Origin: Russula earlei
Lineage: Eukaryota; Basidiomycota; Agaricomycetes; Russulales; Russulaceae
NCBI GenBank assembly: GCA_025769875.1
Contig: JAGFNK010001288.1
Coordinates: 1 to 11,522, forward strand
Length of the DNA stretch: 11,522 bases
Reading direction: 5' to 3'
Positions within the stretch are counted from its first letter, which is position 1. Each line of letters starts with the position of its first letter. Positions 7,189 to 11,522 of the stretch are shown piece after piece. Position numbers and translations under genes: made by a program. The notes beneath the pieces were generated by a model, which had not been told where the DNA came from, searched no databases, and was given only the letters and a program-made list of their open reading frames with translations.

Positions 7189-7570
7189 TTCTTCTTCTTC
7201 TTCTTCTTCTTCTTCTTCTTCTTCTTCTTCTTCTTCTTTTTCTTTGCCTTCCATCAATGCTTTAATAAAGGCTTCCCTGTCTTCAACAGAGAGCACATCA
7301 GCCACTTTGGCCATCTTAATGGCTGTATTCTCTTCAACAATCTCTACAATGGGGTGGATGCATTGGTCATGCACATGTGTGTCATTTTGCAATTGGGTTT
7401 GGAGGGGCAATTGCGAGCAAGGTATCCCTGCTTCAAGCAGTGGAAACACTTGCCCTCTTCACAGTATTTCTGCTTTTCAGCCTTGGTTATGGCCTTGAGT
7501 GCAGCACCAGCACTAGTATCCATTGAGTTCAGATTGCACAGGGGAAGGCAGGGGTGCAGGGCAGTTGCAT
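7069..7570 (-). pseudogene. Gypsy gag C-terminal remnant with zinc knuckle and poly-Glu expansion
   Basis: One minus frame (7523 leftward) reads MDTSAGAALKAITKAEKQKY, EEGKCFHCLKQGYLARNCP and ends at TAG 7346-7344. This is the gag nucleocapsid knuckle (CX2CX4HX4C) that binds RNA, with the His replaced by Tyr (CAC to TAC). Downstream coding continues in another frame (7449 to 7069): ENTAIKMAKVADVLSVEDRE, AFIKALMEGKEKE, about 34 Glu, KDFR and TRALASESVYQA, which fits the gag tail of fungal gypsy elements. So a frameshift lies near 7370. The Glu run is a GAA microsatellite. The right edge is unclear, near 7570-7600. It may belong with the RT fragment at 6581-6677 as one heavily deleted copy. Confidence 0.75.
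7138..7243. repeat. (TTC/GAA)n microsatellite
   Basis: Roughly 32 nearly uninterrupted TTC units, with one CCT variant near 7164 and slightly impure ends. On the minus strand it reads as GAA/GAG codons inside the gag remnant. Confidence 0.97.
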
Positions 7571-7663
7571 ACTTTTAGCAATGGGTTAGATGATCAAAAG
7601 ACACCAAAGTATTTTCTTAATCACTTATTTAATCACTTATTTATTATGGATCTGGAAAATAAA
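7571..7663. other. AT-rich boundary between gag remnant and MULE
   Basis: No gene seen. It includes a short tandem repeat, AATCACTTATTT twice (about 7619-7642). The MULE 3' terminal inverted repeat should lie in or near here, but the other MULE end is outside the window so it cannot be recognised. Confidence 0.4.
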
Positions 7664-8503
7664 TTACAATACAAATAAAGATCTTCTATTGTAAGGATCA
7701 GCAGAAGACAAGGCTGCTAGAATAGGCAGTGGTGTGAGTCTGAAGGGACCTGGTGCAAGGGAGGCAGTGGCATCTGAGGGAGGGGGGTTCCAAGGGGTTC
7801 CAAGGGAGGGGGGTTTGAGATGATGGTTCCCCAAGGGCATGCATGCATGCATTTGCAGCAGCAGATGTTGCATTGGGCTGGGCACACTTGCCTGACTGTT
7901 CGCCCCTGGCATACAGATCATTGTGAACATAGTGGTGCTTTCCCTTAGCAATGCTGATGCTTTGTGCTGTCAGTCCCCACATGTTGGGGAGACTGGTCTG
8001 TTGTTTTGGGCACTGTTTGACACCCATAGGCTTGGCTGTCACTGTCCACATATGCTGATTGGGTGCAATTACCTCCTTATTGGGTAAGACCTTGTAACCT
8101 TGAATTATATTAATTGCAGCTCCCAAACTGTACTTGGTGGCCCATGCAGCCTGGACAATCTCCACTGATTGATTAACATCCTCAAGCCTAGATGTGATAT
8201 TGCATGATAATGATATGGCCTCCTGTGAGAGAGATACTAGGCTCTCCCTTGGCCTGGTGGATGGGGATGGTGGGTCAGGGGATTTAGTTGCACTCTCTAT
8301 GGGAGCTTTTTAGGTGCTCTCTTCAGGACAGAGATGGGGAAAGTGGATGTAAATTGCTGCAATGTGTTTGCAGAATCTAATCCACAGATAATCTGTGCAA
8401 TCACAAGTTGACTTCATCAGATTGATTGAGTAGGACTCACCAGAACAGGATTGTGAAGCAACATGAAAGCAGATCTCATCAAATTGCAAGATCAAATCTT
8501 ATA
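7664..8503 (-). pseudogene. MULE transposase, SWIM zinc finger and C-terminus
   Basis: This is the C-terminal part of a Mutator-like transposase. From 8495 leftward FDEICFHVASQSCSGESY precedes a SWIM finger, CDCTDYLWIRFCKH (CxCx8CxH; C31, C33, C42 and H44 of this piece), a domain that follows the DDE core in many MULEs. An in-frame TAA (8312-8310) follows EEST, probably from CAA. The frame then continues through KAPIESATKSPDPPSPS, LEDVNQSVEIVQAAWATKY, VLPNKEVIAPNQ and ARGEQSGKCAQP. At 7838-7853 a GCATGCATGCATGC run shifts the frame; dropping four bases restores it to PLGNHHLKPPSLGTPWNPPP and an end at RRSLFVL with TAA at 7666-7664. The join to the core is interrupted by the 8507-9968 segment. 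Confidence 0.85.
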
Positions 8504-8506
8504 ATA

Positions 8507-8557
8507 CTGTTGCTGACCCACCAACCATGTTACTTAAGGTACTTAGCACTCAGTCAG
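8507..8557 (+). repeat. Left inverted arm of TIR-bounded segment
   Basis: The outer CTGT, an inner CACCAACCATG and the 28-base core ending CAGTCAG (8551-8557) are mirrored at 9913-9968. The outer part (8511-8518) is diverged. Confidence 0.75.
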
Positions 8558-8775
8558 AATTTGTAGACACACTGAAAATGATGATATTGATTTCTTTCAA
8601 ATGGGGGTAAAAGTAGTGATTAATGTGAATCCACCCATGTTTTTTTTTTGTCAGAATATACCCATTTGATGTTTTCCCCTTCCTCATGTTTTTGGAGAGA
8701 TGTCACACAGAATGGTAGAGTTCAAGTCAGTGCTTCAAATCGGCATCCTTGGCTAATCACATGTCTCTAAGCCAT

Positions 8776-9310
8776 CCTCATCCTCAAGCCCTGTCGACCA
8801 TACATCTGCACAGATGGTGTACTCCCTCCCCATGATGTGTTTGGGCTAGGGTGGCCAGACAGCAAGCAACCAGCCAAGTGCAGGATCTCACGGCAACTAT
8901 TCGCACTGCCATGTACTTTGTCATCCCTGAAGAAAGGAAGGAAGGAAAGGGGCAAACAAAAGCCATGCACTTCCTCCACCAACACTCATGCAACCTTCTC
9001 TCCCACACAGCCCTTCCTCCATCAGATCTGCTCCCCAATGGTGGCCAGGCTCTTTCCCTCACACAGCTCCATCATCAGCTTGACCTCACTGTTTGATGGC
9101 AACATGTACACATTGTAAAAATGGACCATGTTTGTGTGCCTGAGGCCAGAGAGGAACGCAAGCTCACACACAAGCTGCTTCAGCAGGCCCTCATGCATGA
9201 TGATCATCTTGCATGCAAACTGGTGGCCTGTCCGCTTGTCCCACACCACCTCCACCATGCTGCTTGCCCCTTCCCCAAGCACAGTGACGATGTCCAGTAT
9301 GCATTGGACT
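8776..9310 (-). pseudogene. MAP kinase kinase-like fragment, catalytic loop lost
   Basis: This is the N-lobe of a protein kinase. Leftward from about 9305 it reads LDIVTVLGEGASSMVEVVWD (Gly-rich loop), KRTGHQFACKMII (ATP-binding Lys25 counted from 9282), Glu40 in VCELAFLSG, RHTNMVHFYNVYM, SSEV-like SNSEVKLMMELCEG and SLATIGEQI. The SEVK...M.CEG.SL wording resembles fungal cell-wall-integrity MAPKKs (Mkk1/2 type), which phosphorylate the CWI MAP kinase. A TGA (9024-9022) then WRKGCVGEKVA, another TGA and VLVEEVHG follow in frame. The HRD loop is missing: a pyrimidine-rich stretch ending CTTTCTTCAG (about 8932-8962) takes its place. RDDKVHGSANSCREILHLAG is a degraded DFG/activation region, and REYTICADVWSTGL (subdomain IX, 8789-8806) follows in another frame. 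It cannot be an active kinase. Confidence 0.8.
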
Positions 9311-9912
9311 AGGAGTCTTGTGTGCCTGTGGCATCACCATCCTCTGATGACCCATTTTCGTTCTGCATGGCTGCCAACAAGGAGGAGGCAGGCGAGGGCG
9401 GCTGGGCATTGATGTGGCGCATGAGCTGGCACAGGTCTCCACTCCCAATCATAACATGATGGTCATGACCTCCACCACAATGATGGTACTCCATGCACAT
9501 TTCATTCAAGTTCTTTTCTGCACTCACTTTTCTTACCCCTTTCTTACAGAGGACAGCATAGCTAGGACCACAGCATTGATACAGCTGTGAAGGTCTGCCT
9601 CACACAACAACAGGTGTCCTTTCAGTGTGGAGGGATTCTTCATGCTCAACGAGCATGCATCATCCTTCAAGGGAGATTATCTTGAGATTGAGCAGGGCAT
9701 GATGGGCAGGGCTGGGTGGGTGGTGTGTTGGTCATCCTGGACCTTGCTCATCAAGTGTTTAGTTAATTCCTGTATGCACACAATATTACATTGTCTTTTT
9801 TCCTTGCCCCCCCCCAAACCTCCAATTGCAGTGTTTTTACCTGTCACATCAACAATGTAAGGTTCAAATGGTGCTTCAAGGTTTTCATTACATGTCTGGT
9901 GACTATGTGTGA
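9311..9912 (-). other. Cargo upstream of the kinase fragment, unidentified
   Basis: Two open stretches, 9527-9309 (MSAEKNLNEMCMEYHHCGGG ... ATGTQDS) and 9890-9677 (including EPYIVDVTGKNTAIGGLGGG), are in different frames and match nothing I recognise. They could be the N-terminal region of the same captured kinase gene, since the kinase frame starts only about 20 bases past the first one, but this is inference. A run of nine C lies near 9809-9817. Confidence 0.35.
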
Positions 9913-9968
9913 CTGACTGAGTGCTAGGTACCTTAAGTAAGCTGCATGGTTGGTGGTGCGGTGGACAG
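9913..9968 (-). repeat. Right inverted arm of TIR-bounded segment
   Basis: CTGACTGAGTGCTAGGTACC and the rest of the core, CATGGTTGGTG and the terminal ACAG are the complement of the left arm at 8507-8557. The arm has four extra bases (GCTG side) between core and outer part. Confidence 0.75.
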
Positions 9969-9971
9969 TAT

Positions 9972-11050
9972 GCTCTCAGCATGGGTGAAAAGTTTCTGAC
10001 ACCTGTCAGCTGCCAGGTCCCAACCATCAAGCCTGACTTTCTGATGTTCATGCCTGTTTTGGTAATATGGCACCATTTGATGCACTAGCACAAATAAGAT
10101 TTGATCAATCCGCCAATTGCACTTGCCATCAAGCCAGTGTGATTGAGGACATGATGATACCTAAAAAATGATTAAGTCATCTTATCTTTAGATCAGTTGG
10201 AACAATATGCTTTGATCAACATATTGGTGTCCCTTCCTCAAAGATATGCCAATTTTTCTGGTAAACCATAGACCACATATGCATCACAGGCATCCATTCA
10301 CACCCAAGGTAGTTCACAAAACTTTGTGGGACCTGAGGAGATCCTCCCAGATTTGCAGAAAGTCAGCCTGATCATCTGTATGTACCCATCTCTGATCTTA
10401 TCCCTAGATCAGGAAATTCAGTTGTATTGAAGTGTGATCGCATCACACACAACACATGCTACTTGCAAAGCCATATCCAACTTCCTGGATAGGCAATCTT
10501 GAGGGTGGCAATCTGCATAGCATCATGATCTGTCATAATAATAGACAGCCAGATAGCCAGACTGGCATCCCTGACCCAATGGACAAAAAAGGATATTGTG
10601 TCCATTGTTCCATTGGATGCCAGCATCCAGGCAACAGGCACACCTATCTGGAAAAGGTAAGCATGCTTAATTGACATTGAGTAAATATTATGCACCATGT
10701 CCCCAGTGATCCTGCACAATCATGGTAAATAATAAGAAGTCCAGATTGAGTAATATTATGAGTTGCATTGATACCAATGAAGCCATTCCTGAGGTGGCAG
10801 AATGCCTCCATTTGGAAAGGGGTCTGGATGCATATGCATCCTCCTGCAGATTTGACTGAGATGGGGCACATGCAGCCTGTCTTTGTAAATACATTTGTTT
10901 GTATTTCATCTCTCAATCTGTCCAACCAGAGTATGGTGGAGATGGCATCCTCCGGATGCAGCCTGTATTATCATCTTCAATTTCCTGGGCCATGCAGCTC
11001 ACATCCTGAAGTGAGATGAATCAGTCTTGGCTGCCATCAGGCAACAAATC
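9972..11050 (-). pseudogene. MULE transposase, catalytic core
   Basis: Cut-and-paste transposase core of the Mutator-like superfamily. Leftward: DLLPDGSQD, TGA, FISLQDVSCMAQEIEDD, ISTILWLDRLRDEI, then GFIGINATHNIT, where the first catalytic Asp of the family motif (DATH) is Asn (10769-10767). WGHG, GVPVAWMLASNGTMDTISFF and IIMTDHDAMQIATLKIAYPG (second Asp) follow, then WLCK-stop-HVLCVMRSHFNTTEFPDL (TGG to TAG). FLQIWEDLLRSHKV, YLGCEWMPVMHMWSMVYQKN, IFEEG and NMLIKA continue in shifting frames. After a probable 48-base intron, WLDGKCNWRIDQILFVLVHQ, MVPYYQNRHEHQKVRL and DLAADRCQK close the piece. At least four frame changes and several stops make it non-functional. It is cut at about 9972 by the TIR-bounded segment. 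Confidence 0.87.
10161..10208 (-). other. Probable MULE intron 2 with mutated donor
   Basis: Conserved coding runs up to NMLIKA and resumes with YHHVL and LDGK. The 48 bases between end in TTTTTTAG and contain stops, as an intron would. The expected donor GT reads AT after GC, which one G-to-A change in a CpG would produce. Confidence 0.4.
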
Positions 11051-11115
11051 CTAAATATTGTGTACCTTTCAATTCATTAGGTTAGTGATTAAAAATAAAT
11101 TCAATGCACACTTAC
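11051..11115 (-). other. MULE intron 1
   Basis: The intron starts GTAAGT (11115-11110), contains CTAAC (11085-11081) as a branch-site candidate and ends ATATTTAG (at 11051). It is 65 bases, typical for basidiomycete introns, and joins SRKIDPQKI to DLLPDGSQD. Confidence 0.65.
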
Positions 11116-11522
11116 TATTTTCTGTGGATCAATCTTCCTTGACAACAAGGATCTAATTTTATCATGTGCTATGTGTGACATTCATGTGTAAGCAAGATTA
11201 GCAATTCCAATTTCATGGTCATGCTTGCTTGTGTATTGTCCAAGAATGGTAGGTGCATCCACATAAGATTTGATGACTATTTGGCAACAGCAACCTGTCT
11301 TCTTGATCTTGGATCTCTGTGTACAATCGGGGTGCTTCTTTACATAATGTGAAGCTCCCCTGGATAGTTGGTGGGAACAGACATAAAACCTTCTTTGTCC
11401 ATCCCTGCCCATGCTCAGTGCTGGATGTAATCATTCCATTGCATGAGCCAGTTCTTCTTGCCAGCACCACATGTCAAATCAGCTACTGTTGGCCATTCCA
11501 TGGGGCTTTCTGCCTGCTCCTG
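11116..11522 (-). pseudogene. MULE transposase, N-terminal zinc-finger exon
   Basis: DNA-binding N-terminus of the MULE transposase, of the WRKY/GCM1/FLYWCH-like zinc-finger type common in this superfamily. From 11412 leftward: RRFYVCSHQLSRG (C12), HYVKKHPDC, KIKKTGCCCQIVIKSY (C41-C43), TILGQYTSKHDHEIG (H64, H66). C12, a Cys of the CCC run and the HxH pair are the likely zinc ligands. After LAYT a TGA (11184-11182) interrupts, then MSHIAHDKIRSLLSRKIDPQ runs to the splice donor. The ATG at 11412 is only the first in this open stretch. Sequence to the right (11413-11522) holds short open pieces in two frames (such as MEWPTVADL and NWLMQWNDYIQH) that may be earlier transposase, but I cannot confirm it. 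The true start and the MULE terminal repeat are outside the window. Confidence 0.75.

Larger units (their letters stand above)
8505..9970. mobile_element. TIR-bounded insertion carrying a kinase fragment
   Basis: Two inverted arms face each other: 8504-8557 and 9913-9971. Their inner 28 bases match with one mismatch (TTACTTAAGGTAC[T/C]TAGCACTCAGTCAG), then after a 4-base gap CACCAACCATG matches, and the outer ends share ATACTGT. TA lies outside CTGT...ACAG at both ends (8505-8506 and 9969-9970), as a TA target duplication would. MULE coding sequence stops near 9972 on one side and resumes near 8500 on the other, so about 1.46 kb was inserted into the transposase gene. No transposase is seen inside, so it would be non-autonomous. 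The family is unknown; Tc1/mariner-like elements also duplicate TA, but the ends are not diagnostic. Confidence 0.6.

Noticed and set aside
7106..7498. Plus-strand open frame with a long poly-Ser run
   Set aside because: It is the antisense reading of the TTC repeat and the gag remnant; the minus strand has the zinc knuckle and recognisable gag tail.
8490..8502. GATCAAATCTTAT found inverted at 10094-10106
   Set aside because: A 13-base match in two different coding parts of the MULE with no extended similarity; I cannot tell it from chance, and it is not at the same distance from the TIR arms.
8767..9118. Plus-strand open frames over the kinase region
   Set aside because: Antisense to the kinase motifs on the minus strand.
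9677..10051. Minus-strand 124-codon frame as a gene
   Set aside because: It crosses the right inverted arm and begins inside the MULE core in the wrong frame, so it is chimeric by chance.
1..11522. CRISPR array, tRNA or rRNA genes
   Set aside because: No regularly spaced repeats and no tRNA- or rRNA-like sequence were seen; the context is a fungal nuclear repeat region.

Overview
The window looks like transposon-packed DNA from a filamentous basidiomycete (an Agaricomycete is my best guess, species not recognised). The basis is a chromodomain Ty3/gypsy element of fungal type, a Mutator-like (MULE) transposase with a short fungal-style intron, and a degenerate MAP kinase kinase fragment that reads like the fungal cell-wall-integrity MAPKK family. 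I found no intact host gene. All recognisable coding sequence lies on the minus strand and is broken.

Layout, left to right. 1-887: 3' LTR of a minus-strand Ty3/gypsy chromovirus (family 'A'), its outer ~79 bases lying beyond the window. 888-899: polypurine tract. 900-1260: chromodomain and second half of the GPY/F module. 1261-2600: a second LTR of family A, inserted as a solo LTR into the GPY/F module with a perfect CTGGG target duplication; it carries its own ~335-base insertion (about 1568-1899). 2606-about 5180: the rest of gypsy pol read leftward (RT, RNase H, integrase), with six in-frame TGA codons and one deletion frameshift. Gag, protease and the matching 5' LTR are absent.

5181-6580 is non-coding LTR material: an older minus-oriented LTR-like sequence ('C') interrupted by a solo LTR of a family related to A ('B', 5449-6278, TSD GAAGC). 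6581-6677 is a short second copy of gypsy RT. 6678-7068 has nothing recognised. 7069-7570 is a frameshifted gag remnant with a CCHC-type knuckle and a large GAA (poly-Glu) expansion.

7664-11522 is a decayed MULE transposase on the minus strand: N-terminal zinc-finger exon, intron, transposase core and, separately, the SWIM zinc finger and C-terminus. Its coding sequence is split by a ~1.46-kb segment (8507-9968) bounded by inverted repeats and TA dinucleotides, which contains the truncated MAPKK-like kinase. This is the most unusual object here: a host-type kinase fragment inside what looks like a small TIR element nested in a MULE.

Together the window records several rounds of nested insertion, then decay dominated by C-to-T/G-to-A transitions, notably CGA-to-TGA nonsense changes consistent with loss of methylated CpG. 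Nothing here is likely to encode a working protein; its value is as a record of insertion order, gene capture and mutational defence.
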